From: CALARM01 sp964431735
Lineage (GTDB): Bacteria > Vulcanimicrobiota > SpSt-956 > JAKJGF01
Assembly (NCBI GenBank): GCA_964431735.1
Contig: CAYSLJ010000056.1
Coordinates: forward strand, 1 to 39,369
Reading direction: 5' to 3'
Length of the DNA: 39,369 nucleotides
Below are positions 24,273 through 32,814 of this stretch, piece by piece (position 1 is the first letter of the stretch; the number at the start of each line of letters is the position of its first letter). The notes beneath the pieces were generated by a model, which had not been told where the DNA came from, searched no databases, and saw only the letters and a list, made by a program, of their open reading frames with translations. The position numbers and the translations under genes are program-made.

Positions 24273-26642
24273 ATGAATTTAATTGATAAGATTCTTAAAG
24301 AGAGATATAAGATTACGGAAAAAATCGCATCAGGCGGTATGGCAGTTGTATATAAAGGGACAGATCTTCTTCTCGTAAGGACTGTAGCCATAAAGGTTCT
24401 GAAAGATAGTTTTACGAGAGATAAAGGCGTGCTGGAACGTTTTTATAGAGAAGCCAGAGCTGCAGCAGGTTTATCTCATACAAACATTGTAAGTATTTAT
24501 GATATAGGCAGGGAAGGTGACCTTTATTTTATTGTGATGGAATATATGTCAAACGGTACTCTTGAGAATCTTATGGAAAGAAAAAAAGAACTGTCTACAG
24601 GAGACGTTATAAAATATGGTATTCAAATTTGCCGGGCTCTGGATTATTCTCATCAGAAAAGGGTAATACATAGAGATATAAAACCTCAGAATATTATGTT
24701 AACGGAAGAGAATCAGTTAAAAGTAGTAGATTTTGGTATTGCAAGAGCTGTTGATTTGCGTGATATCACTCAGAGCGGTGTGATCATGGGGTCTGCTTAT
24801 TATTTTTCTCCTGAACAGGCATCAGGTAAAACTGCCACAGAACATTCCGATATATATTCCCTTGGTGTGCTCCTTTATCATATGTCTGCACGAAGACTGC
24901 CTTTTGACGGAAATAGCCTTATGGAGCTTGCCAGCAAACATATTAAAGAGAACCCGAAAGCTCCGAAAAGTGTAAACCCTTCCATACCGGCTGATCTGGA
25001 AAAAATAATACTGAAGTCTATGGAAAAAAAACCTGAAAATAGATATGCATCTGCTCAGGATTTTCTGAGAGATCTTCAGTCATGTGCCACTTCTATAGAT
25101 GGACTGGAACTGGAAAATGAGGATATAATTGACTGTCAATACAGTGAGACTGTTGCTTCTGAAAATGGTGGAGGAGATGTTACCTTTTTTCCGGAAGACT
25201 ATGAGAAACAGTTACAGAGCGATAAATATATATCTGACGAAGAGGAAATAATATTTACTCTTGATGATTTGAAGAAAAGAAAAAAGGCTACAAAAACTAT
25301 TCCTGTTTATTATTTTATCCTTTTTTCTCTTCTGATTATTTTCATTACAGGTATTACGATTGGTATTATATGGGCTGTAAAGAGACCGACCCATGAAGAA
25401 ATTCTTGTGTCAGTTCCTGATATAAAGGGCAGAAAAGAAAGTCACGCCAGAGCTAGTCTTGAACAATGGGGACTTGTACTTGGCGATGTGAAAACAGAAT
25501 ATAGCTATGATATAGTAAGCGGTGCCATCATATCTCAGGAACCTGAACCGGGAAAACTGGTTAAAAAAGGAACTGTAGTTTCTGTAGTTGTAAGTTCAGG
25601 TTCCAGAAAAGTTGTTATACCTTATGTGGTTCAAATGAATCTTTCAGAAGCCCGGCTAAAGGTAAGTCAAAAAGGACTTACACTGACTGTAGTAAGTGAA
25701 GAATATCATGAAGATTTAAAGCCAAATTATATTATTTCACAGGAACCTCCTGCAGGCACAGAAGTAGATGGTAAAACAATGGTAAAGGTTGTTGTAAGTA
25801 AAGCAAGAGAAGGTATTTCTGTACCGTCCCTTAAGGGGTTATCGAAAAAAGCGGCAGCAGAATTACTTGCACTTCAGGGTTTAAAGCTCCTTGTATTAAG
25901 GGAAGAAGCCAGTAATAAAATAAAAAAAGGCAGAGTTATTTCTCAGGATCCGCCGGTAGATACCCTGGTGGAAAGTAATTCTACTGTTAAAATTATATTA
26001 AGTTCCGGCTCTGTGGTAAGTTCGGTTAAAAATAATGAAATAATTGTGCCTGAATTGCTTGCTAAAACTCTGAAAGAAGCAAAAAATACTGCAGAACTAC
26101 TGGGACTTACCCTGGTAACCAGATCAGATGAAGGCAATATAAATGATGATATGATAGTTTCTTTTCAGTCTCCTTCTGCAGGAACAGCCATTACTAAAGA
26201 TAAAAAGATTCAGGTCATAGTAAAATCAAAGGTCATAATAGTAGAAGTACCTGATGTAAGAGGTAAACTTTTAATGGATGCAAAAAATGCCCTTCGTCTT
26301 AAAGGTTTATCACCGGGAAATATAAGTGAAATGTTATCAAATGATGTAGTTCCCGGAACAGTTTTACAGCAGGAACCTCTTCCCAAAACTCTTCTTCCTA
26401 CAGGCAGTACTGTAGGACTGGTTGTATCCAAAACTCAGGATAAATCACTGGTAAATGTGCCCAATCTGGTAGGTATGAATATTAATGAAGCAAAATTGCT
26501 TGTTGAAAAAAAGGAACTTATTACCGGTTCAGTTATAATTCAACCTTCTGAAGAACAGACAGGTATTGTTCTATCCCAGCAACCGGCAGGAGGGATGTCA
26601 GTTAAAAAAGGAACACAGATTAATCTTATAGTCAGTAAATAA
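24273..26642 (+). CDS. PASTA-domain Ser/Thr kinase (PrkC/PknB type)
   Basis: 789 residues. N-terminal kinase (about 10-270) with all catalytic residues: SGGMAVVY loop, Lys41, HRDIKPQN (Asp135), DFG (Asp153). A single membrane helix at about 344-368 is followed by six extracellular PASTA repeats, each beginning near a Val-Pro-(Asp/Glu/Ser/Asn) motif. PASTA repeats bind muropeptides or lipid II, and these kinases adjust cell-wall growth, dormancy exit and division. Six repeats is at the long end. No ribosome binding site is seen: heptad repeats reach almost to the ATG. It heads a plus-strand run with a second PASTA protein and rpe, recalling the prkC-rpe order of Firmicutes. No PP2C phosphatase gene is adjacent. 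Confidence 0.94.
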   Translation: MNLIDKILKERYKITEKIASGGMAVVYKGTDLLLVRTVAIKVLKDSFTRDKGVLERFYREARAAAGLSHTNIVSIYDIGREGDLYFIVMEYMSNGTLENLMERKKELSTGDVIKYGIQICRALDYSHQKRVIHRDIKPQNIMLTEENQLKVVDFGIARAVDLRDITQSGVIMGSAYYFSPEQASGKTATEHSDIYSLGVLLYHMSARRLPFDGNSLMELASKHIKENPKAPKSVNPSIPADLEKIILKSMEKKPENRYASAQDFLRDLQSCATSIDGLELENEDIIDCQYSETVASENGGGDVTFFPEDYEKQLQSDKYISDEEEIIFTLDDLKKRKKATKTIPVYYFILFSLLIIFITGITIGIIWAVKRPTHEEILVSVPDIKGRKESHARASLEQWGLVLGDVKTEYSYDIVSGAIISQEPEPGKLVKKGTVVSVVVSSGSRKVVIPYVVQMNLSEARLKVSQKGLTLTVVSEEYHEDLKPNYIISQEPPAGTEVDGKTMVKVVVSKAREGISVPSLKGLSKKAAAELLALQGLKLLVLREEASNKIKKGRVISQDPPVDTLVESNSTVKIILSSGSVVSSVKNNEIIVPELLAKTLKEAKNTAELLGLTLVTRSDEGNINDDMIVSFQSPSAGTAITKDKKIQVIVKSKVIIVEVPDVRGKLLMDAKNALRLKGLSPGNISEMLSNDVVPGTVLQQEPLPKTLLPTGSTVGLVVSKTQDKSLVNVPNLVGMNINEAKLLVEKKELITGSVIIQPSEEQTGIVLSQQPAGGMSVKKGTQINLIVSK

Positions 26643-26668
26643 TGTCTGTCTACCTCCTGTGACACTTA

Positions 26669-26686
26669 TACGTCACGCATCACGAA
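26669..26686. repeat. Short heptad block
   Basis: ACGTCAC, GCATCAC, GAATATG: in the gap between the two PASTA genes. Confidence 0.6.
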
Positions 26687-26692
26687 TATGAG

Positions 26693-27688
26693 GTGAAGGG
26701 AATTTTGAAAAAACGTAGTAATATAAAGATATTTTTGAATTTTTTTATATCTATAATTGCACTTCTTATTGTTATAGTAACTATAGTAACTATTACGCAC
26801 ATAGGATGGAATTTTTATAATGATGTATTTGGAAAGGTTACAGATGTTTCTGTTCCATCTGTTATAAATATGGATATAATAGAAGCCAGACAGAAGTTAA
26901 AACAGGCAGGTCTGGAGATAGAAACACAGCAAAAATACAGTGATACTGTTACGAAAGACATGATTATTTTTCAAAAACCTGAAGCAGGAAGAAAAGTGAA
27001 AATTGGAAGAAAGGTTTTTGTTATAGTAAGCCTTGGATGTGAACTTGTAAATGTGCCGAATCTGAAAGGTCTGCCATCTCATGACGGAGAAGTAAAGATA
27101 AATGAACTGGGTCTGAAGTATATTGTTGAAAAAGAAGAAGCTCATGAAACTATTCCGAAAGGCATGGTAACAGAACAGAATCCTCCTGCTCTCAGTCAAG
27201 TTCCAAGGAATACAACTGTTCAGGTAATTCTCAGTTCAGGCCCTGCAGTTCCGGTAGAAGTACCTGATTTAATAGGCCTTACCCTGGCAGATGCAAGAAC
27301 TGCAATAGAAAATGCCGGTTTTTCTCTCGGAAAGGTTGTATGGCTTGAAGATAACAGATTTAAACCCGGTATGATACTGACACAATTGCCTCCTGCAAAG
27401 GAAAAACTTAAAATCGGTTCTCTTATAAGCGTAGAAGTTACGGCTGATAAATATCCGGAAAATAAAATATATTTTCAACAGGATCTGCTCACGATAATGG
27501 TTCCGAAATCCGATACAGATAAAGAAGTTGAAGTTGAAGTTGTCGTATCTGACCGTTTCAGTAAAGGTAAGGTTTATCATGCTTTTCATAAAAGGGGAGA
27601 AAAAATAGAAATTTCTGTAAGCAGTCTGGGAAACGGACATGTTGAAATATTTTTTGACGGTGCTCTTGAAGTAAAGGCAGATCTTTAA
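26693..27688 (+). CDS. Membrane-anchored PASTA protein without a kinase domain
   Basis: 331 residues from GTG 26693. TTG 26705, four bases after AAGGG, is an alternative. A short basic cytosolic tail, a membrane helix at about 16-40 and three PASTA repeats (about 50-115, 118-185, 190-255) are followed by an 80-residue beta-rich domain not seen in the kinase. It is oriented with PASTA repeats outside, like the kinase next to it, from which it may derive by duplication. It could compete for or share the same cell-wall ligand. Directly upstream of rpe. Confidence 0.88.
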   Translation: MKGILKKRSNIKIFLNFFISIIALLIVIVTIVTITHIGWNFYNDVFGKVTDVSVPSVINMDIIEARQKLKQAGLEIETQQKYSDTVTKDMIIFQKPEAGRKVKIGRKVFVIVSLGCELVNVPNLKGLPSHDGEVKINELGLKYIVEKEEAHETIPKGMVTEQNPPALSQVPRNTTVQVILSSGPAVPVEVPDLIGLTLADARTAIENAGFSLGKVVWLEDNRFKPGMILTQLPPAKEKLKIGSLISVEVTADKYPENKIYFQQDLLTIMVPKSDTDKEVEVEVVVSDRFSKGKVYHAFHKRGEKIEISVSSLGNGHVEIFFDGALEVKADL

Positions 27689-27689
27689 C

Positions 27690-27814
27690 GGGTGAGTCGT
27701 GAAGAGTGAAGAGCGAAAAGCAGGAGCGCCCCCCTGTGGTCGCTCGGTACCGGTAAAACACCCATCACCCATCACAAACCCACCCGTCATGCGTTACGCG
27801 TTACGCGTCACGAT
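27690..27814. repeat. Composite repeat block before rpe
   Basis: From the left: GTGAGTC, GTGAAGA, GTGAAGA heptads; a hairpin GAGCG...CGCTC (27723-27744); CCCATCA, CCCATCA heptads (27761-27774); then GCGTTAC, GCGTTAC, GCGTCAC (27791-27811). Three heptad types in 125 bp. Confidence 0.7.
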
Positions 27815-27838
27815 CTTATATTTATGAAAGGAAAATTT

Positions 27839-28504
27839 ATGACCCAAAAAAACATTAAAATTGCTCCTTCTTTACTGGCAGCAGATTTTTCCTGTCTCGG
27901 TAATGAAGTAAAGAGTGTAGAAGAGGGAGGAGCCGATTATATTCATTTTGATGTAATGGACGGACACTTCGTTCCAAATATAACCTTCGGATCTTCTTTG
28001 ATTAAATCCCTGAGAAATTTTTCTTCTCTTATATTTGATGTTCATTTGATGATAGAACAACCGGAACGATATATAGAAGATTTTATTAAAGCCGGTGCTG
28101 ATATTATTACAGTACATGTTGAGACATGTCCACATCTCCATAGAACATTACAGATGATAAGAGATGCAGGTGTAAAATCCTCTGTGTCACTTAACCCCGG
28201 TACAGCTCCTTTTTTTCTGGATTATATATGGGATAAACTGGATATGGTTCTTGTTATGAGTGTTAATCCCGGATTCGGAGGGCAGAAGTTTATTCCGTCT
28301 GTCCTGAAAAAAGTGGAATGGATATATTCCCGTATCAAAGATGAAGCTTTGAATATAGATATAGAAATTGACGGAGGTATAGGGCCGGAGAACGCAAAAG
28401 AAGTCGTAAAATCAGGATGTAATATACTGGTAGCAGGTTCTTCTGTATTCGGTAAAAAGCCTGTCTCTTCTGCAATAAAATCAATATGTGACAGCGTCAG
28501 ATGA
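27839..28504 (+). CDS. rpe: Ribulose-phosphate 3-epimerase
   Basis: 221 residues from ATG 27839, which has AAAGGA 6 bases upstream. An in-frame ATG at 27824 lies before that site. Full-length Rpe: IAPSLLAADF, HFDVMDGHFVPNITFG, DVHLMIEQPERYI, MSVNPGFGGQKFIP and EIDGGIG cover the active-site Ser, His, Asp and metal ligands. It interconverts ribulose-5-P and xylulose-5-P in the pentose phosphate pathway. Its stop overlaps the start of the next gene (ATGA), so the two are translationally coupled. Confidence 0.96.
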   Translation: MTQKNIKIAPSLLAADFSCLGNEVKSVEEGGADYIHFDVMDGHFVPNITFGSSLIKSLRNFSSLIFDVHLMIEQPERYIEDFIKAGADIITVHVETCPHLHRTLQMIRDAGVKSSVSLNPGTAPFFLDYIWDKLDMVLVMSVNPGFGGQKFIPSVLKKVEWIYSRIKDEALNIDIEIDGGIGPENAKEVVKSGCNILVAGSSVFGKKPVSSAIKSICDSVR

Positions 28505-29481
28505 AGTCTATTATAAGACCTGTATATTATAAAGACATCTTCCTTTTTGAGGAAATATGGAAGGATTTTATTCTATCAGAAACCTCTTCCGAAGATAGAT
28601 TTTTATATCCTCTCAGATTTTCAGCAGTAGATTTTTTTTCAGGTAAATTTCTGAAGTCTATTCTGGGGGAATCTTCTTTCTGGGATAATTTCCTGATCTA
28701 TGAAGTTGATGACAACCTTACAGGTTTTATGGAAGTATCTCATTTACCTGGAACATCATATACCATGTTTATAAAAAATTTTGTAATTTCTTCTTCATTT
28801 CGTAACAGAGGACTGGGAAGAGAATTTTTACATGATATAGTAGAGAAGTTTTTTGCACAGGGTATAATGGAATTTTATCTTGAAGTCAGAAAAGATAATC
28901 GTGCTGTAAATTTTTACAGAAGAGCCGGTTTTGTCAGCAGAGGTTCAAAATATTATATGATATTCAGGAGAGACAATAATAAAGCAATCAGTGAAGAACA
29001 TGAAGGATTTAAATACTGGTCTCCTTCTCTGGATACACACAGATTAAATGAATTTATGCAAAAATCCTCTCTTATGTCAGAGTGTTTAATACCAAAATTC
29101 CCTGAATATAATTATATAGAACATTATATGGATAATCTTATGTTAACATATAAAAGAGAAAAACTGGATGTGTATATATTGGAGATGGATAATGTTATTA
29201 AAGCTTTTTCGGTAATTTATTATTACTTCAAACATAATAAGGCTCTTCTGGACATAGTATTTAACAGGGATATTCCTCCGGTTTTACTTGAACAATTTTT
29301 TAAACTGGTACTGAACCGGATAAAAGCAGGTATAAATGTTATATTTTCGTTTAATGATACACAGAAACAATTTATTTCCTTACTGGAAGAATGGGGAGGA
29401 AAAATATATAGAGAAAATGTTTTGATGACATATTCGTTACTCGCTAACAGCCATGACCGGTTCGTTAATAAAGAAGAATGA
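28501..29481 (+). CDS. GNAT-family acetyltransferase with a C-terminal extension
   Basis: 326 residues. The N-terminal half is a GNAT domain; the acetyl-CoA loop is Arg101-Asn-Arg-Gly-Leu-Gly106, followed by AVNFYRRAGF, as in RimI-type enzymes. The C-terminal 160 residues have no clear motif but a similar alternation of strands and helices (EWGGKIYRENVLMTYSLL at the end), so a second, degenerate GNAT fold is likely. The substrate is unknown. The ATG overlaps the rpe stop by 4 bases. Confidence 0.82.
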   Translation: MKSIIRPVYYKDIFLFEEIWKDFILSETSSEDRFLYPLRFSAVDFFSGKFLKSILGESSFWDNFLIYEVDDNLTGFMEVSHLPGTSYTMFIKNFVISSSFRNRGLGREFLHDIVEKFFAQGIMEFYLEVRKDNRAVNFYRRAGFVSRGSKYYMIFRRDNNKAISEEHEGFKYWSPSLDTHRLNEFMQKSSLMSECLIPKFPEYNYIEHYMDNLMLTYKREKLDVYILEMDNVIKAFSVIYYYFKHNKALLDIVFNRDIPPVLLEQFFKLVLNRIKAGINVIFSFNDTQKQFISLLEEWGGKIYRENVLMTYSLLANSHDRFVNKEE

Positions 29482-29494
29482 GAATTCGTTCCTC

Positions 29495-29524
29495 CCGTCA
29501 CGCGTCACGCGTTACATATTACGA
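29495..29524. repeat. Heptad repeat block
   Basis: GTCACGC, GTCACGC, GTTACAT, ATTACGA, preceded by TTCCTCCC as at 29913 and 39348. Lies upstream of gatC. Confidence 0.75.
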
Positions 29525-29571
29525 TTCTCATATAAATTTACCTGTAGCGGTAACAAGAAAGGAGAATAACT

Positions 29572-29865
29572 ATGCTTACCGTATCGGATGTGGAGCATGT
29601 GGCACGTCTTGCCTCTCTATCACTTACTGAAGAAGAAAAAAAACTCTTCTGTCGGCAGTTAGGTGAAATTCTGGATTTTTCCAGACAGCTCGATAAAATT
29701 GATACAGATGGGGTAGAACCTGCATTTCACTCTATCCCGCTGACAAATATATTTAGGGAAGACATGGAACATATGTCTATGGATAGAGAACTTACCCTGT
29801 CCAATGCCCCTCAGAGGGAAGAGAATTATTTTAAAATACCAAGAATTATCGGAGAAAATGAATAG
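29572..29865 (+). CDS. gatC: Asp-tRNA(Asn)/Glu-tRNA(Gln) amidotransferase subunit C
   Basis: 97 residues, the usual size. Typical GatC features: VEHVARLASLSLTEEEKKLF at the N-terminus, GEILDFSRQLDKIDTDGVEP, and a C-terminal FKIPRII. GatC ties GatA to GatB in the transamidosome that makes Gln-tRNA(Gln) or Asn-tRNA(Asn). AAAGGAG is 7 bases before the ATG. gatA follows after a repeat-containing gap. Confidence 0.95.
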   Translation: MLTVSDVEHVARLASLSLTEEEKKLFCRQLGEILDFSRQLDKIDTDGVEPAFHSIPLTNIFREDMEHMSMDRELTLSNAPQREENYFKIPRIIGENE

Positions 29866-29880
29866 AGAAATAATCATTAC

Positions 29881-29940
29881 TGATCCGAGCGTAATCATGT
29901 AATAAAGGTTTTCCTCCCGTTACGTGTTACACGTCACGAG
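29881..29940. repeat. Element F copy plus heptads between gatC and gatA
   Basis: GAGCGTAATCATGTAATAAA (about 29887-29906, element F), then TCCTCCC and the heptads GTTACGT, GTTACAC, GTCACGA. The same arrangement ends the window at 39319-39369. Confidence 0.65.
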
Positions 29941-29988
29941 AGTATTATGCCTACCTCAATAATAACTGAATATAAGGGGGTTAACTTA

Positions 29989-31449
29989 TTGGAACCGTTA
30001 TATAATTATACATCATATCAATTGAGAAAAAAACTGCTTTCCAGAGAAATTTCTTCTGAAGATATAGTAAAATCTGTTTATGAAAGAATAGAAGAATATG
30101 ACAGTAAAACAGGAGCTTTTTTATATATATGTCAAAAAGATGAACTTTTAAATAAAGCAAGAGAAGTGGATAAGAAGATCGGAGCAGGTGAAAAAACAGG
30201 AAAACTTGCAGGCATCCCTGTCGGGATAAAAGACAATATGTGTGTAAAAGGAATGCCTGCTACATGCGGCTCGAAACTATTGAAACGTTTTGTATCTCCC
30301 TATAATGGCACAGTAATAAAAAAACTCATTGATAACGATGCTATTATTATGGGAAAACTTAACTGTGATGAATTTGCTATGGGTTCATCCAATGAAAATT
30401 CTGCCTTTTACCCTGTAAAAAATCCCTGGGATTTTAACAGGGTTCCCGGTGGTTCCAGCGGAGGTTCAGCAGCGTCTGTAGCTGCTTCAGAGGTAATTAT
30501 CTCTCTTGGAAGTGATACAGGTGGTTCCATAAGACTTCCTGCGTCTTATTGTGGAGTTGTGGGGTTAAAACCTACTTATGGCAGAGTGTCAAGATATGGC
30601 CTTGTAGCATTCGGTTCTTCCCTTGATCAGATAGGCCCTCTTGCCAGAGATGTAAGAGATGCTTCTATAATGCTTGAAGTAATTGCCGGATATGACAGCC
30701 ATGATTCTACTTCCATAAACAGAGAAGTACCTGTTTATGAGGAACTTATTGAGAAAGATGTAAAAGGTCTCAGAGTTGCCTGTCCGACCGAATTGATTGG
30801 AGAAGGTATAGATGGGAAAGTAAAGGAGAGGTTTTTTGAAATAATAGCTTTATTTGAACGTATGGGTGTAATATGTGAAGAAATTTCTCTTCCTCTGCTG
30901 AAATATGCTCTTCCTGTATATTATATTATCTCTTCGTCTGAAGCCAGTTCTAACCTTGCCCGTTTTGACGGAGTTCGTTATGGTTACAGAGATTTTGAAG
31001 GTAAAGATATTTTTTCTATGTATGAAAAAACAAGAAGCGCTTTTGGCGCCGAGGTTAAAAGAAGGATTATGCTCGGCACTTACGCACTCAGTGCCGGCTA
31101 TTATGATGCCTATTATTTGAAGGCTCAAAAAGTAAGGACTCTTATTAAAAGAGATTTTGAAGAAATCTTCAAAACATTTAATGCCATTATTTCTCCTGTA
31201 GCTCCTACCACTGCTTTTCTCCTGGGTGAAAAGATAAATAATCCTCTTCAGATGTACCTGACTGATATATGCACAATACCGGTAAACCTGGCAGGTGTAC
31301 CTTCTATGTCTGTCCCTGCCGGACTTATAGGTGGTCTTCCTTTCGGCTTACAGATTACGGGGAACACATTTGATGAAGCTACAATATTAAGGCTTGCCTG
31401 TAGTTTTGAACAGACGTCAGGATATCATATGGTAAGACCGAAATTATAA
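29989..31449 (+). CDS. gatA: Asp-tRNA(Asn)/Glu-tRNA(Gln) amidotransferase subunit A
   Basis: 486 residues from TTG 29989, chosen because AAGGGGG lies 8 bases upstream and the result (M-E-P-L-Y-N-Y-T-S-Y-Q-L) is the normal GatA beginning. The ATG at 29947 has no ribosome site. The amidase-signature triad is present: Lys81 (GIKDN), Ser156 (GGSSGGS) and Ser180 (DTGGSIRLP). It releases ammonia from glutamine for GatB. gatB is not next: an opposite-strand gene lies between. Confidence 0.95.
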   Translation: MEPLYNYTSYQLRKKLLSREISSEDIVKSVYERIEEYDSKTGAFLYICQKDELLNKAREVDKKIGAGEKTGKLAGIPVGIKDNMCVKGMPATCGSKLLKRFVSPYNGTVIKKLIDNDAIIMGKLNCDEFAMGSSNENSAFYPVKNPWDFNRVPGGSSGGSAASVAASEVIISLGSDTGGSIRLPASYCGVVGLKPTYGRVSRYGLVAFGSSLDQIGPLARDVRDASIMLEVIAGYDSHDSTSINREVPVYEELIEKDVKGLRVACPTELIGEGIDGKVKERFFEIIALFERMGVICEEISLPLLKYALPVYYIISSSEASSNLARFDGVRYGYRDFEGKDIFSMYEKTRSAFGAEVKRRIMLGTYALSAGYYDAYYLKAQKVRTLIKRDFEEIFKTFNAIISPVAPTTAFLLGEKINNPLQMYLTDICTIPVNLAGVPSMSVPAGLIGGLPFGLQITGNTFDEATILRLACSFEQTSGYHMVRPKL

Positions 31450-31509
31450 AGATATGTCTTTTGTAGTTTCATTGAGAAAATATTTGAAATATTCAACATA
31501 TTGCCCGAT

Positions 31510-32562
31510 TTATTTCATAAATAAACTGGCAATTTTTTTACCTGCTTTAGAGATTTTGTCTTTATGGTTATATGCAAGTTTTGTTCCAATTAGAGTGAGA
31601 ACTGCTACGGCAGGAATAACGCTGCCTGTAGCTATAGCTGAGATTAATGTCCCTCCTATTGCGGCTTTCAGGGAGCCATTAACAATTTTATTTTTGTCTT
31701 TTTCTTTTATACCTTCGGCGGCTTCTATGGAACCCAGTCCTATTTCAAGAATTCCATGGACATATCCGAGTACACCTGCACAGGTTGAAGCTGTTTCTGC
31801 AATTGCCAGACCTGTTGGTCCGAATATGCCTGTAGCCCTTATAATACCTGCAGCAGCATCATTTGCACTTGCACTTGCCGCTACAAAAGCCGATGCTGCT
31901 CCTGCTTTATGATTTGCTTTTATTTCATTTATACCATGTGCTATAAGTCCTGCTGCCCCGATAGCAGATATGCCTGTAATGGTATGTAACATTACAGTCC
32001 CTGCAGTTGAGCCGATACTTGATAGACCGCTTGACATATCTTCCAGTGTATGAGCATTACGTGCTATATTTTGCAAGTGTTTTCCTGCTTTTGATATGGT
32101 ATATATATGTTCATTCTTTGCCATTTTACAAATAGAGTCTTTTGTAGTTACAAAGGTATTTTTTGATGTTTCCCAGCTATTTTGTAGTATACCGGAATGT
32201 TTTAATGGTGATTCATTTATTTCTGGAGTTTCGTCCATAGCTATAGTAAGAGATACAGGAATATTTTTTTCTCCGTTTTTAAGGATTTTTATTCTGCCAA
32301 ATATCTCTTCTTTATAATTTAATTCTTCTTTTTTATTATCATTGTCTTTCTTTAATTTTTTTTCAGTAACAGTATTTTCCTCTGTAATTGAATTAAGTTG
32401 AATTAATTTTTCTGTTTCTGTTACTTCAGGATTTATAAATGCTTCCTGAGATATAAGAGCAATTTCAGGACTTTTATTTTCTTCTTTTTTTTCTGCAGAA
32501 TTTGCTTTTTTTCTTGAGATTGTTTTTATATGTCCTGAATATATTATATTATTAATTTTCAT
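31510..32562 (-). CDS. Hypothetical protein with charged N-terminus and Ala/Gly-rich hydrophobic C-terminus
   Basis: 350 residues, no signal peptide. Residues 1-110 are polar and highly charged. Residues about 190-335 are hydrophobic, Ala/Gly-rich, with patterns like glycine zippers (SGLSSIGSTAGTVMLH, AIGAAGLIAHGI, AAIGGTLISAIATGSVIPA) and end in a basic tail. This is the composition of pore-forming or membrane-inserting proteins (for example translocator or toxin-like proteins), but no family is recognised. GGAG precedes the ATG. It is inserted in reverse between gatA and gatB, head to head with gatB. An effector, toxin or phage-derived membrane protein are all possible. Confidence 0.72.
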   Translation of the reverse strand: MKINNIIYSGHIKTISRKKANSAEKKEENKSPEIALISQEAFINPEVTETEKLIQLNSITEENTVTEKKLKKDNDNKKEELNYKEEIFGRIKILKNGEKNIPVSLTIAMDETPEINESPLKHSGILQNSWETSKNTFVTTKDSICKMAKNEHIYTISKAGKHLQNIARNAHTLEDMSSGLSSIGSTAGTVMLHTITGISAIGAAGLIAHGINEIKANHKAGAASAFVAASASANDAAAGIIRATGIFGPTGLAIAETASTCAGVLGYVHGILEIGLGSIEAAEGIKEKDKNKIVNGSLKAAIGGTLISAIATGSVIPAVAVLTLIGTKLAYNHKDKISKAGKKIASLFMK

Positions 32563-32657
32563 TTAATTACTCCAGTTATTTTTTCACATAAAGCAATTTT
32601 TTATATGAATTGCATTATTATTTTTAGAAAAAACACTTCCTTTATAATTATAAGGGG

Positions 32658-32663
32658 TATAAT
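32658..32663 (+). promoter_or_regulatory. Possible -10 box for gatB
   Basis: TATAAT, preceded by GGGG. No good -35 box is seen 17 bp upstream, so the call is weak. The twin palindromes lie just downstream of where transcription would start. Confidence 0.35.
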
Positions 32664-32683
32664 GATAAATAAGCAATGATTAT

Positions 32684-32704
32684 ATGTTAACATTATGTTA
32701 ACAT
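32684..32704. promoter_or_regulatory. Twin ATGTTAACAT palindromes, candidate operator
   Basis: ATGTTAACAT occurs at 32684-32693 and 32695-32704, centres 11 bp apart (one helical turn). Together with the flanks they make a near-perfect 25-bp dyad. It lies between the divergent genes at 32562 (-) and 32815 (+). A related TGTTAACATGTT lies upstream of the cysteine-rich gene (about 38747-38758). Confidence 0.5.
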
Positions 32705-32814
32705 ATTACAAAATTTAAAAAGAAATTATATTAATTTTTTTATTTGTAGGGAAAGGTGGATGGGTAAGGAATTATATATTTATAAAATAACAATAGAAAT
32801 TGTGGTGAAGTAAA

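Noticed and set aside
27690..27780. Terminator after the second PASTA gene
   Set aside because: A GAGCG/CGCTC hairpin exists but no T-run follows, so I keep it as part of the repeat block.
31454..31912. 152-codon plus-strand frame, hydrophobic
   Set aside because: It is the antisense of the Ala/Gly-rich region of the minus-strand gene, which has a ribosome site and full-length coding pattern.
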